A model generated the notes under the pieces. That model was not told the DNA's origin. It worked only from the letters and a program-made list of their open reading frames with translations, and made no database searches. Below, piece after piece: positions 17,415 to 25,477 of a stretch of 64,000 nucleotides of DNA. The stretch is from Rhizobium sp. CCGE 510 (GTDB lineage: Bacteria; Pseudomonadota; Alphaproteobacteria; Rhizobiales; Rhizobiaceae): the NCBI RefSeq assembly GCF_000292525.1, contig NZ_AEYF01000045.1:62001-126000 (forward strand), read 5' to 3'. The translations under genes were made by a program, and so were the position numbers. Position 1 is the stretch's first letter. Every line of letters starts with the position of its first letter.

Positions 17415-17654
17415 TCAGCGAATTTTGATCTCGACCCGCGTTGGCATGAAAGCGATCTCTGATAGACCGGGCATCGAAAGCCCGTCGACCAGACTTTTGC
17501 GCCTGCCGGAAAGACGCTGAAATGCCTCATATGTCAGAAGGACATGAGAAGGTTTGCCGCGGTCAGTGATGATGACCGGTCCCATTTGGGCAGCCTTCTT
17601 CGCACTGCTGACATGGTGAATGAATTCATGGCTGGAAAGCGTAGTAATGGTCAT
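17415..17654 (-). CDS. Phd/YefM-type antitoxin without adjacent toxin
   Basis: 79 aa. MTITTLSSHEFIHHVSSAKKAA followed by GPVIITDRGKPSHVLLTYEAFQRL is the Phd/YefM DNA-binding fold, and the tail is the part that would wrap a toxin. A toxin gene normally follows immediately downstream, but only 48 bases separate the stop from the end of the convergent LacI gene and they hold no toxin frame. It is therefore an orphan antitoxin or the remains of a pair. The ATG at 17654 is chosen over 17687 because it begins the conserved domain. Confidence 0.8.
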   Translation of the reverse strand: MTITTLSSHEFIHHVSSAKKAAQMGPVIITDRGKPSHVLLTYEAFQRLSGRRKSLVDGLSMPGLSEIAFMPTRVEIKIR

Positions 17655-17849
17655 GACATGCCCCGTGTATTTACCCACATATAACACTGTCAGCCGTCAG
17701 GCTGTTATAATCCGCGATCTAAATCCGCTCCGGGAGCTCTTACAGCCGAGAGGGAGATTTTAGTTGTCAGTAATACGATCGTCCGGCAACATTACTGGCT
17801 AGTTTCTCGAATTGAATAGTATTGCCACCAGCACGTTGGGGAGACGGGC

Positions 17850-19724
17850 ATGTGCGCAGAACTTGTCGAGCGTCGATTGACAGCTATTCTGGCCGCCGAT
17901 GTGGTGGGGTACAGCCGTCTCCTGGAGGCAAACGAAGAGGACACGCTCAATGCCCTTCGGCAGCATCGCCGCGAGCTCTTCGAACCGGCTGTCACGACCC
18001 ACGACGGGCGTATAATCAAGGTGATGGGCGACGGTTTCCTGGTCGAGTTCGGCAGCGTGCTCAGTGCCGCCCGATGCGCAGTCGATATCCAGCGCGGCAT
18101 GCTTGAGCGCAACATGGGGCTTCCAGCCGACAGGCATTTTGCGTTTCGAATAGGCTTGAATTTGGGCGACATCGTCTTCGACGCGGATGACTTTCATGGG
18201 GACGGCATTAATGTGGCGGTCCGGCTACAAGCCCTTGCAGCTCCGGGCGGCATTGCCTGTTCGGCGGCGGTGCGCCACGAAGTCGGAAACAAACTCGGCC
18301 TCGATTTCGCAGACCAGGGCGAAAAGACCGTCAAGAATATATTGCGTCCGGTGCATGTCTATTTTGCCGATTGGGGCAATGTCGCCTCCGGTGAAGGGAT
18401 GCCGCTTACCGCAAACGGCCACACGCAGGCACCCGTCAACAAGCCATCCGTGGCAATCCTGCCATTTGCCAACATCAGCGACGATCCCGCCCAGGAGTTT
18501 TTCAGCGACGGCATTACCGAGGACATCATCACTGATCTATCGAATGTTTCAGGCCTGTTTGTCCTGAGCCGCTATACTGTCTTCACATGGAAAGGCCGGA
18601 GCGAAAACCTGCAGCGCATCGCCAGGGAGCTCGGGGTCGCCTATGTCGTAGAAGGCAGCGTCCGCAAGGCCGGCACCCATGTGAGGATCAATGCCGAATT
18701 GATCGACGCAGCCAGCGACGGCCACGTCTGGGCGGCGCGTTACGACCGCGACCTCACCGATATCTTCGAAGTGCAGGACGAGATCACGAAGGCAATTGTC
18801 GAGCAATTGAAGGTCAAGCTGCTCCCGGAGGAAAAGGAAGCAATCGAGCAAGCGCCGACAGAGAGCGTCGAAGCTTATACGCACTTCCTCAGAGGGCGCG
18901 AATACTACCATATTGCCTCGCGCTCGAACCATCTGATGGCCAGGCAGAGCTTCGCCCGAGCCATCGAACTGGATCCGAATTATGCCCGCGCCTATGCCGG
19001 CATCGCGGTTTGCGATGCGCGTCTGCGGTCTCAGTTCGGCGCCGAGATTCCGGTGGAGGACATTCTCGCGAATACGACGATGGCGCTCGTTATCGATCCC
19101 AATCTGGCGGAGGCCCATGCGGCCAAAGGATTTGCATTGGCGGTGGCCGGTAATCGCACCGAGGCGGTTTCTGCATTCGAGCAGGCTTTGTCGCTCGACG
19201 CCGATTGCCACGAGGCAAATCGGTATTATGCCGAATTTTGCGTCACCGAAGGTCAATTTGAACTCGCGGCTACGCACTTTCAGCGTGCCATGGAAATCAA
19301 GCCTGCCGACTATGGTGCGCCGATCATGCTTGTGAACGTCCTTCGTTCGCTCGGGCAAACAGACAAGGCCAGCAACTATGCTCGGATCGCGTTGAAAAAG
19401 GCTGAGGAAGAACTGCGGCGACATCCGGAGAATGCCAATGTTGCCTGTCTTGGGGCGACGGTGCTGGCCTTTCTCGGTGTCCGCGATCAGGCTCTGGAGT
19501 GGTTGGCCCGCTCCCTGGCGACGGATCCCGATGATATCAACATTCAGTACAATGCCGCCTGCACCTATGCACTGCTTGGCGAGATTGAGCGTGCGATAGA
19601 CTTGCTCGAGGTCTGGATGCCGCAGGTCGGCATAGAGATGCGGCTGTGGTTCAAGAACGATTCCGACCTCGATCCCATTCGCACTCACCCGCGTTATTTA
19701 AGGTTGGTTGAGCTGCCAGAATAA
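17850..19724 (+). CDS. Class III adenylate/guanylate cyclase with TolB-like and TPR domains
   Basis: 624 aa. Residues 1-175 are a class III cyclase domain: LAADVVGYSRLL carries the first metal-binding Asp, KVMGDGFLVEF the second, and FHGDGINVAVRLQALAAPGGI the nucleotide-binding segment. About 195-340 is a TolB/FlgO-like domain (SVAILPFANISDDPAQEFFSDGITEDI), and about 355-600 contains tetratricopeptide repeats (AIELDPNYARAYAGIA and similar). Rhizobia carry many such cyclases; the non-catalytic part probably senses or binds partners. No membrane segment is evident. GGGGAG precedes the ATG. Both catalytic aspartates are present, so it may be active. Confidence 0.9.
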   Translation: MCAELVERRLTAILAADVVGYSRLLEANEEDTLNALRQHRRELFEPAVTTHDGRIIKVMGDGFLVEFGSVLSAARCAVDIQRGMLERNMGLPADRHFAFRIGLNLGDIVFDADDFHGDGINVAVRLQALAAPGGIACSAAVRHEVGNKLGLDFADQGEKTVKNILRPVHVYFADWGNVASGEGMPLTANGHTQAPVNKPSVAILPFANISDDPAQEFFSDGITEDIITDLSNVSGLFVLSRYTVFTWKGRSENLQRIARELGVAYVVEGSVRKAGTHVRINAELIDAASDGHVWAARYDRDLTDIFEVQDEITKAIVEQLKVKLLPEEKEAIEQAPTESVEAYTHFLRGREYYHIASRSNHLMARQSFARAIELDPNYARAYAGIAVCDARLRSQFGAEIPVEDILANTTMALVIDPNLAEAHAAKGFALAVAGNRTEAVSAFEQALSLDADCHEANRYYAEFCVTEGQFELAATHFQRAMEIKPADYGAPIMLVNVLRSLGQTDKASNYARIALKKAEEELRRHPENANVACLGATVLAFLGVRDQALEWLARSLATDPDDINIQYNAACTYALLGEIERAIDLLEVWMPQVGIEMRLWFKNDSDLDPIRTHPRYLRLVELPE

Positions 19725-19841
19725 CGCCCCGTACATTTAGGCAGGCTAGTTCTAATTCTATTTTATTACTTGCTAAAATTCGTGCGAGCGCCGATCGTCA
19801 ACTTAAACTGGCAAGCATAAAAGTCTTTTGAGGGGGAGCGG

Positions 19842-21173
19842 ATGGGCACCCGGTTCAGGCTTTTTGTACAGCCTCCATTTGAAGATGCTCGGTCCAAGCC
19901 CGAGATCGTTGAAGTATCGTCTCCGTTGGGTAGCCTGACAGCTGGCCCAGCCGACGATCGCATGTTTGTTGTAGAGCCAGTCGGCAAGACCGGTCCTTAC
20001 GGTTTGAACCGCGGGCCGCTCGGAACGCCGTACATGTATCTACCGCCCTGGACGGGGAAAATCCTCAAGCCCGTCACCCCCGACGTGTGCGGCAATTTCA
20101 ACTATCTCCGACCTTCGATGGCCGGCTTCGAAGCCGCGCATGTTTTTGGATGCGTGCGTTTCACACTAGATGTCTGGGAGCGTTATCTCGGCCAGCCGCT
20201 CACCTGGCATTTTCGCGAGCACAATGACCGTCTGGAGATCTCCATTTTGCCGCAATGGGACAACGCACAGTACGGCTATGGTTTCCTCGAAGTCGGCAGC
20301 CAGTTCGATAAGGATGGAAGCATCCTTCCCTTCAGCCTGGATTTCGACGTCATCGCCCACGAGGTGGGACACGCGATCATCTTCAGCGTGCTCGGCGTGC
20401 CGCGTCCAGGAGCCGAGTATCCCGAATATCTTGGCTTCCAGGAGGCCTTCTCCGACTGCGGGTCGCTGATCGCGGCCATGCATTTTCCGTCCGTGATCGA
20501 CAATGTTCTCGCGGAGACGCGCGGTAACCTCTACCGCGCAAACCGCCTCTCACGCTTTTCGGAATTTTCGCCGCATCGCCAGATACGGTCGGCAAACAAC
20601 AAAAGGACGATGGCCGAATTCGCGCGTGGGTGGAAGGACGAGCACGAACTCTCGCAGCCGCTCACCGGCGCGATATTCGACATCCTCGTCGACATCTTTC
20701 ACGAGAGCCTCGTGGCGCGCGGCCTGATCTCGGACGCGGTTGAAGACCTCGCAGATATTGCCGAGTTCGATCCGGCTGCCGAGGCGACGGTGCAACATGC
20801 TTTCGACCGCGCTTTCGCGCGGAACTCGGATGGTTTTGTCGAAGCACTGCTCGACGCCCGCGATATCGTCGGGACGTATCTGGCGGAAGCCTTGTGGGCT
20901 CTCGCTCCCGACTTTCTCGACTACGGCGACGTCGCGAGAACGATGCTTGCGATCGATCAGAACGAAAGTGGCGGTCAGTTCGCACGGATTATCAGTAGGA
21001 ACTTCAGGCGACGGGCGATTGGTGAATTGCACGCTGGCCCGCACCTCAAAGGCGGCGAGCATCACAGTCATCTCCACTCTGCGCGGACGTTGCTGCCGAT
21101 AGATTATCTGGAGCTTCCGAAGATGCCCTTTCGCGAGAAAGTTCTGCTGTCGAGATCAGGCATCGGTCAATAA
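19842..21173 (+). CDS. Thermolysin-like (gluzincin) zinc metallopeptidase, family not recognised
   Basis: 443 aa. HEVGH at residues 173-177 supplies two zinc ligands and the catalytic Glu; E201 in GFQEAFSD, 24 residues later, matches the third ligand of gluzincins (EAxSD as in thermolysin). The segment before it, NAQYGYG...FSLDFDVIAHEVGH, also parallels the M4 arrangement. Unlike secreted M4 enzymes there is no signal peptide or propeptide, so it is probably cytoplasmic or exported by another route. The C-terminal 220 residues are of unknown fold and end in a His-rich patch (GGEHHSHLHSA). A purine-rich GAGGGGGAG site precedes the ATG. It heads a three-gene operon with the next two genes. Confidence 0.75.
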   Translation: MGTRFRLFVQPPFEDARSKPEIVEVSSPLGSLTAGPADDRMFVVEPVGKTGPYGLNRGPLGTPYMYLPPWTGKILKPVTPDVCGNFNYLRPSMAGFEAAHVFGCVRFTLDVWERYLGQPLTWHFREHNDRLEISILPQWDNAQYGYGFLEVGSQFDKDGSILPFSLDFDVIAHEVGHAIIFSVLGVPRPGAEYPEYLGFQEAFSDCGSLIAAMHFPSVIDNVLAETRGNLYRANRLSRFSEFSPHRQIRSANNKRTMAEFARGWKDEHELSQPLTGAIFDILVDIFHESLVARGLISDAVEDLADIAEFDPAAEATVQHAFDRAFARNSDGFVEALLDARDIVGTYLAEALWALAPDFLDYGDVARTMLAIDQNESGGQFARIISRNFRRRAIGELHAGPHLKGGEHHSHLHSARTLLPIDYLELPKMPFREKVLLSRSGIGQ

Positions 21174-21193
21174 CCAGGTGGATGGAGGCAGAC

Positions 21194-21784
21194 GTGGCAG
21201 ACAACGAAACCTTATTAGGTGTATCAGCGGTGTATCTCTTCGGGCGTGAACTCAGTGACCTTCTTCTGAGAGGCGACGTTTATCAGCCTCTGATCGGAAA
21301 TCCATTGGGGGCTAACAGTTTTCTGAGGGGCCAGCTCAGCACGAACGAAGCGACCCTCGCGCGAATCTATGCTTTCTCTTTCGAGGGGACTTTCGTTGAA
21401 CTAAGCCCACCGGCTATTTTCGTCGTCCACGGTAGCGGCCTGAATCCTGACGATCCCCCTCCGCGGAACGTCGATGGCGACATCGAATACGACAGATTGT
21501 CTCGGTCCCCAGGATCGAGTGCACGAACGGGCCTCGGCTCCCAAATTGGAGCGCTCGCCAGGGATATGAAGGTCTGGATCTATGACAAGGACGATGTCTC
21601 GATGAGGCTTGATGCCCAAACTGGAACCCTTGAGCAAATCCTGCTTTCGGCCGAGGCCTCGGCTGATCCTCGAGGAATGGCAAGCGGCGGATTGTCCAGG
21701 TCGGGTGGCGCCTTGTCCCGCTCCGGCGGCGTGATGTCGAGATCAGGCGGATTCATCCCACGCAGATCGGGCGATGGTGATTAA
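21194..21784 (+). CDS. Unknown protein with C-terminal SRSGG heptad repeats
   Basis: 196 aa from a GTG at 21194, chosen because TGGAGG lies five bases upstream; an in-frame ATG at 21182 has only a poorly spaced site. The N-terminal 150 residues look globular and beta-rich (SVYLFG-like start, FVVHGSG, MKVWIYDKDDVSMRLD). The tail consists of heptads LSRSGGA, LSRSGGV, MSRSGGF and IPRRSGD, flexible and basic. There is no signal peptide. It starts 21 bases after the peptidase stop and is presumably its partner, substrate or cargo. No family is recognised. Confidence 0.65.
   Translation: MADNETLLGVSAVYLFGRELSDLLLRGDVYQPLIGNPLGANSFLRGQLSTNEATLARIYAFSFEGTFVELSPPAIFVVHGSGLNPDDPPPRNVDGDIEYDRLSRSPGSSARTGLGSQIGALARDMKVWIYDKDDVSMRLDAQTGTLEQILLSAEASADPRGMASGGLSRSGGALSRSGGVMSRSGGFIPRRSGDGD
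21692..21775 (+). repeat. Four tandem 21-base coding repeats (SRSGG heptads)
   Basis: Four consecutive 21-base units encode LSRSGGA (21692-21712), LSRSGGV (21713-21733), MSRSGGF (21734-21754) and the degenerate IPRRSGD (21755-21775). The codons for the same residues differ between units (TCC AGG TCG, TCC CGC TCC, TCG AGA TCA), which suggests selection on the peptide rather than recent DNA duplication. Confidence 0.85.
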
Positions 21785-21818
21785 TTTTTACGGATAAGGA
21801 TGGACCAGGGAGGCTATC

Positions 21819-22157
21819 ATGGCCGCGAAAACTACTCTCGAAATTGTGCGCTTGGACCCCAAGTCTGTGCAAGCTCCGCTACGCACACGAACGCCGTTTA
21901 CACTCATAGGTAACGGCTTTGGCGAGGGGATGGATGTCTATGTATCTACCAAGCAAGATGGCAGCGATAGAGTTGACGTCGAAGTACTTGCAGATGATTC
22001 TGCTACGAGCACGGACAAGGTATGGCCCGTCGTCGCTAAACCGGCGCTTGGCGCCAAGCTTACCGATACCACCAAAAAGCCGCCCGACCCACCCTTGTGG
22101 GTTGTGATAAAACTGAATGGCCAGAAGAGCGCCATACAAGGATTTTTGATCGTCTGA
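21819..22157 (+). CDS. Small hypothetical protein of the peptidase operon, 112 aa
   Basis: GGGAGG is five bases before the ATG at 21819. The product is predicted mostly beta: LEIVRLDPKSVQAPLRTRTPFTLIGNGFGEGMDVYVS resembles the opening of an IPT/TIG-type immunoglobulin-like domain, and the end reads LWVVIKLNGQKSAIQGFLIV. There is no signal peptide. It follows the SRSGG protein by 34 bases. The DNA here is visibly less GC-rich than in most of the window. Function unknown. Confidence 0.6.
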   Translation: MAAKTTLEIVRLDPKSVQAPLRTRTPFTLIGNGFGEGMDVYVSTKQDGSDRVDVEVLADDSATSTDKVWPVVAKPALGAKLTDTTKKPPDPPLWVVIKLNGQKSAIQGFLIV

Positions 22158-22531
22158 TCGTTGAGAGGCCACGTTAATTCGAGCCGACGGTCTACGACTT
22201 GGCCAGCCACTGTCCTCATGCGCAGTCTGTTTGTCGGTCGCCCCGTCCAACGGATGCGACCCACAGACAGACCTGCGAGAGAAGCAGGTGCGATGAAGTG
22301 TGATTCATTTTGGAGGGAGGCGCGCTTTCAAAAACGCTTGGCTCTTCGATGGTTTCGCCCGCGCCGGCTGCCATCAAGGGCATTCGGCGATATCTCCCCA
22401 TAGCGTGGATTGCGCTCCATCAAAACTTCGTCTGACCCCATCAACCCACACGTCATGCTACGAAAATCATAACGCCGGGCGATCTGAAACTTCAGGTCTG
22501 CGCGGTGGAATTTGAAATTCCGAGCACGCAC
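22158..22531. other. Intergenic region before the biotin carboxylase cluster
   Basis: 374 bases between the peptidase operon and the BCCP gene. Short frames here lack ribosome sites and do not look protein-like. The promoter of the pxp cluster should lie in this stretch. I see no strong hairpin or recognisable operator. Confidence 0.4.
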
Positions 22532-22957
22532 ATGGACCTCTCGAAGATCAAGACGCTGATCGACTTTGTCGGACGATCGAACATTACCGAGCTGACGGTG
22601 ACGGAAAAGGACGTGACGGTTCGGATTTTCCGCACGTCGCCGGGAGAGGCAGCTGCTTCCGAGCCCTCGAAAGAGCCGACGACCAACCTCGCCCCTGACG
22701 CGCCTTCCAGCGTCGAGAAAACCTCCTATCCGGTGAAGGCGCCCCTCTTCGGCGTTCTGCATCGGGCTCCAGCGCCCGGCGAGCCGCCGTTCGTCGCAAT
22801 CGGTGACGTGGTGGAGGAGGGGCAGACCCTCTTCATCATCGAGGCAATGAAGGTCTTCAACACGATCACGGCACCGCGGTCCGGGCGCATCACGCAGCTG
22901 ACCGATATCGACAATGGTGAGGTCGAGACCGGCGACCTGCTGGCGGAGATCGCCTGA
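22532..22957 (+). CDS. Biotin carboxyl carrier protein (AccB-like)
   Basis: 141 aa. The N-terminus MDLSKIKTLIDFVGRSNITELTV is that of AccB proteins, then a Pro/Ala/Glu linker (about 38-62), then a biotinyl domain with IIEAMKVFNTI, where K107 is the biotin acceptor. It carries the carboxyl group between the biotin carboxylase encoded next and a carboxyltransferase, here most likely PxpB/PxpC rather than AccA/AccD. A GTG at 22505 would extend it by nine residues; the ATG at 22532 starts the conserved part. It overlaps the carboxylase gene by one base. Confidence 0.88.
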   Translation: MDLSKIKTLIDFVGRSNITELTVTEKDVTVRIFRTSPGEAAASEPSKEPTTNLAPDAPSSVEKTSYPVKAPLFGVLHRAPAPGEPPFVAIGDVVEEGQTLFIIEAMKVFNTITAPRSGRITQLTDIDNGEVETGDLLAEIA

Positions 22958-24351
22958 TGCCGGAAACATCGGAACAATCCGCTGCTTCAGGGCGCCGCTT
23001 CGATACCGTCCTCATCGCCAATCGCGGCGAGATCGCTGCCCGGATTCAGCGCGCCTGCCGCGAGCTCGGCCTGAAGACGGTCGCCGTCTGCTCCGAAGCG
23101 GACAGGGAAGCGTCCTACATCAAAACCGCAGATCGTTTTCTCTGCATCGGCCCGTCGAGCGCGGGCAAGAGCTATCTCAATCAGGATGCAATTCTTCTCG
23201 CGGCACGCCTGACCGGTGCTGGCGCCATCCATCCCGGCTATGGTTTCCTGTCTGAAAACGCCGCATTCTCCGACGTAGTCGAAAAGGCCGGCCTGGTCTT
23301 CATCGGTCCGACGGCGTCATCGATCGCCACGATGGGCGATAAGATTGCGGCAAAACGGGCGATGATGGCGGCCGGCGTCCACTGCGTTCCCGGTCCCGAT
23401 ACCGCGCTGCCCGACGACCCGGCCTCGATCGAGCGCGTCGCGCTGGAGATCGGATATCCCATCATCGTCAAGGCGTCAGGCGGCGGCGGCGGACGCGGCA
23501 TGCGCGTCGTGCTGAAGGCCGATCAGTTGCATGAAGCGATCGCGCTGACCCGGGAAGAGGCGCGCAAGGCCTTCGGCTCACCCTCGCTCTATATGGAAAA
23601 GTTCCTCCAGCATCCGCGCCACATCGAGATCCAGGTTCTTTGCGACGATCACGGCAATGCCGTTTGGCTGGGTCACCGGGATTGCTCGATGCAGCGCCGC
23701 CATCAGAAAGTGGTGGAAGAAGCGCCGGCGCCCGGGATCGCGCCCGATATCATTCAGCCGGTCGGCATGGCTTGCGTCCAGGCCTGCCGCCAGATCGGCT
23801 ACCGTGGCGTCGGCACCTTCGAATTCCTCTATGAGGACGGCGCTTTCTATTTCATCGAGATGAACACGCGGCTTCAGGTCGAACATCCCGTCACCGAGCT
23901 GACGGGCGGGGTCGATATCGTCCAGGCGCAGATAAAAGCGGCTCAGGGTGACGTACTGGATCTCACCCAGGGCGATGTGACCTGCAAGGGCCACTCTTTC
24001 GAATGCCGCATCAACGCCGAGGATCCTGACAATTTCCTGTCGTCTGCGGGTGTCGTCACCCATCTGGTTTTGCCCGAGGGGCCAGGCATCCGCGTCGATA
24101 CGCATATTCATCCCGGCTACAAGGTCTCGCCCTATTACGACTCGCTGATCGCCAAGCTGATCGTCCACGCGCCGACACGGGCGAAGGCGATGGCAAGAAT
24201 GTGCGAGGCGCTTGCCGGCACCGAAATCGAAGGTATCGCCACGAATATTCCCTTCCTGCGCGCGCTTTTCGAGGATCACGCATTCGCACGCGGAGAGACC
24301 GATATCCACTATCTCGAACAATGGCTGAAGCTGCGGAGGGCCGCGGCATGA
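22957..24351 (+). CDS. Biotin carboxylase subunit (AccC-like)
   Basis: 464 aa ATP-grasp enzyme that carboxylates the biotin of a carrier protein using bicarbonate and ATP. It shows VLIANRGEIAARI at the start, the glycine-rich loop KASGGGGGRGMRVV and EMNTRLQVEHPVTE with the catalytic Glu and Arg. It lies between two carrier-like genes and ahead of the PxpB/PxpC carboxyltransferase-like genes, so it is probably dedicated to that pathway and not to fatty acid synthesis (inference from context). Confidence 0.92.
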   Translation: MPETSEQSAASGRRFDTVLIANRGEIAARIQRACRELGLKTVAVCSEADREASYIKTADRFLCIGPSSAGKSYLNQDAILLAARLTGAGAIHPGYGFLSENAAFSDVVEKAGLVFIGPTASSIATMGDKIAAKRAMMAAGVHCVPGPDTALPDDPASIERVALEIGYPIIVKASGGGGGRGMRVVLKADQLHEAIALTREEARKAFGSPSLYMEKFLQHPRHIEIQVLCDDHGNAVWLGHRDCSMQRRHQKVVEEAPAPGIAPDIIQPVGMACVQACRQIGYRGVGTFEFLYEDGAFYFIEMNTRLQVEHPVTELTGGVDIVQAQIKAAQGDVLDLTQGDVTCKGHSFECRINAEDPDNFLSSAGVVTHLVLPEGPGIRVDTHIHPGYKVSPYYDSLIAKLIVHAPTRAKAMARMCEALAGTEIEGIATNIPFLRALFEDHAFARGETDIHYLEQWLKLRRAAA

Positions 24352-24773
24352 GCGCAATCGATTTCAGCGATCCTGCAACCATCGCATTCCTCACCGACGC
24401 ACTGACGGCTGCCGGCGTGGACGGTCTCGAAATCTCCCGGCCGGGCGGACAGCTTCGCATCGTCATTTCAGGGGAGGGTGGCGCCCCGATCGGCGTACAG
24501 GTAGCCACACCCCGCGCTCCGGAACCCGCACCTGTCATCTTGCAGGCGCCGCTCGCGGGATATTTCTGCGCTGAACATCCGGCCGCCGCCGTCACGCCCC
24601 AAACGCTGCCGCGCTCCGTATCCGATGCGGATATCCTCGGCTTCATCAGGGTAGGGCACTTGCTGCTACCTCTTCGCGCCGGCCGTTCCGGGGTTTTGAT
24701 CAGGCTGCTTGCCGAACCTGGCGCCCTGATCGGCTTCGGCGATCCTCTGTTCGAAATCGAGTTCCCATCATGA
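24348..24773 (+). CDS. BCCP-like protein lacking the biotin-accepting lysine
   Basis: 141 aa, exactly the length of the carrier at 22532. It has an AccB-like N-terminus (FLTDALTAAGVDGLEIS), a Pro/Ala linker and a C-terminal biotinyl fold. Where a normal carrier has E-A-M-K-M, this protein has R-V-G-H-L (H104 at the lysine position) inside GFIRVGHLLLPLRAGRSGVL, and the rest of the fold (AEPGALIGFGDPLFEIE) is intact. It therefore cannot be biotinylated in the usual way and may be structural or regulatory. Its ATG overlaps the biotin carboxylase stop and its stop overlaps the pxpB start, so stoichiometric synthesis is likely. Confidence 0.8.
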   Translation: MSAIDFSDPATIAFLTDALTAAGVDGLEISRPGGQLRIVISGEGGAPIGVQVATPRAPEPAPVILQAPLAGYFCAEHPAAAVTPQTLPRSVSDADILGFIRVGHLLLPLRAGRSGVLIRLLAEPGALIGFGDPLFEIEFPS

Positions 24774-25477
24774 TCGCCACAACGAACAGGCATGCATCGC
24801 AGCGCGAAATCGTTCCGGCCACCCAAAGCCGGGCACGGGTGTCCTCGATCGGGGCCAGATCCTTCCTGCTCGAGGCGCCGGGCGAGTTCGATCTCATCGC
24901 GCAGCGGCGGATCTGGGCGCTGTCGCAGGCGGTGAAGGGTTGGACGGACCTTGCCGAAGATATTCCCGGCATGACCAACCTGCTGGTGATCTTCAAGGAG
25001 ACGCCAGAAGACTCCGATGCGGTGGTCACCCGGCTGCTGGAGGCATGGGAGAATGCGCAGAGCATCGATCTCAAGGGCAAGACCATCGAGATCCCCGTCA
25101 TTTACGGCGGCGAGCATGCGACGGATCTTCCCGCCCTTTGCGATCTCTCCGGCTTGAGCGACCGCGAAGTCGTCCGCATCCACCATGAAGCGACCTATCG
25201 TGTCTTCGCCCTGGGCAGCGCGCCAGGTTTCGGCTATCTGCATGGCCTCGATCCGCGCATCTATATGCCGCGAAAGACCGTGCCGTCGCTGAAGATGCCG
25301 AAGGGCTGCGTGACCATCGGCGGCATGCAGACCGGCGTCGCCATGCTCACCGGTCCCAACGGCTGGAATTCCATCGGCTTCGCATCCCTGCAGATGTTCG
25401 ACCCAGCCTCGCCGACCCCCGCCATGATGGCGCCGGGAGATACGGTGCGGTTCCTGCCGGCAAGGATCGAGCTATGA
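24770..25477 (+). CDS. pxpB: 5-oxoprolinase subunit PxpB (KipI/AHS1 domain)
   Basis: 235 aa. The AHS1/KipI domain is seen in IPGMTNLLVIF, EIPVIYGGEHATDLPALCDLSGLS and FALGSAPGFGYLHGLDPRIYMPRK. With PxpC it forms the carboxyltransferase-like half also found in urea carboxylase. In the prokaryotic 5-oxoprolinase, PxpABC converts 5-oxoproline and ATP to glutamate. Overlapping stop/start codons on both sides (24770-24773 and 25474-25477) indicate tight coupling. About 25 residues precede the conserved domain. Confidence 0.93.
   Translation: MIATTNRHASQREIVPATQSRARVSSIGARSFLLEAPGEFDLIAQRRIWALSQAVKGWTDLAEDIPGMTNLLVIFKETPEDSDAVVTRLLEAWENAQSIDLKGKTIEIPVIYGGEHATDLPALCDLSGLSDREVVRIHHEATYRVFALGSAPGFGYLHGLDPRIYMPRKTVPSLKMPKGCVTIGGMQTGVAMLTGPNGWNSIGFASLQMFDPASPTPAMMAPGDTVRFLPARIEL

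Noticed and set aside
18549..19688. 379-codon minus-strand frame opposite the cyclase-TPR gene
   Set aside because: Antisense to recognisable TolB-like and TPR motifs.
22158..22531. Possible gene remnant before the BCCP gene
   Set aside because: Short frames contain stretches that could be decayed coding sequence, but none has a ribosome site or a recognisable motif.
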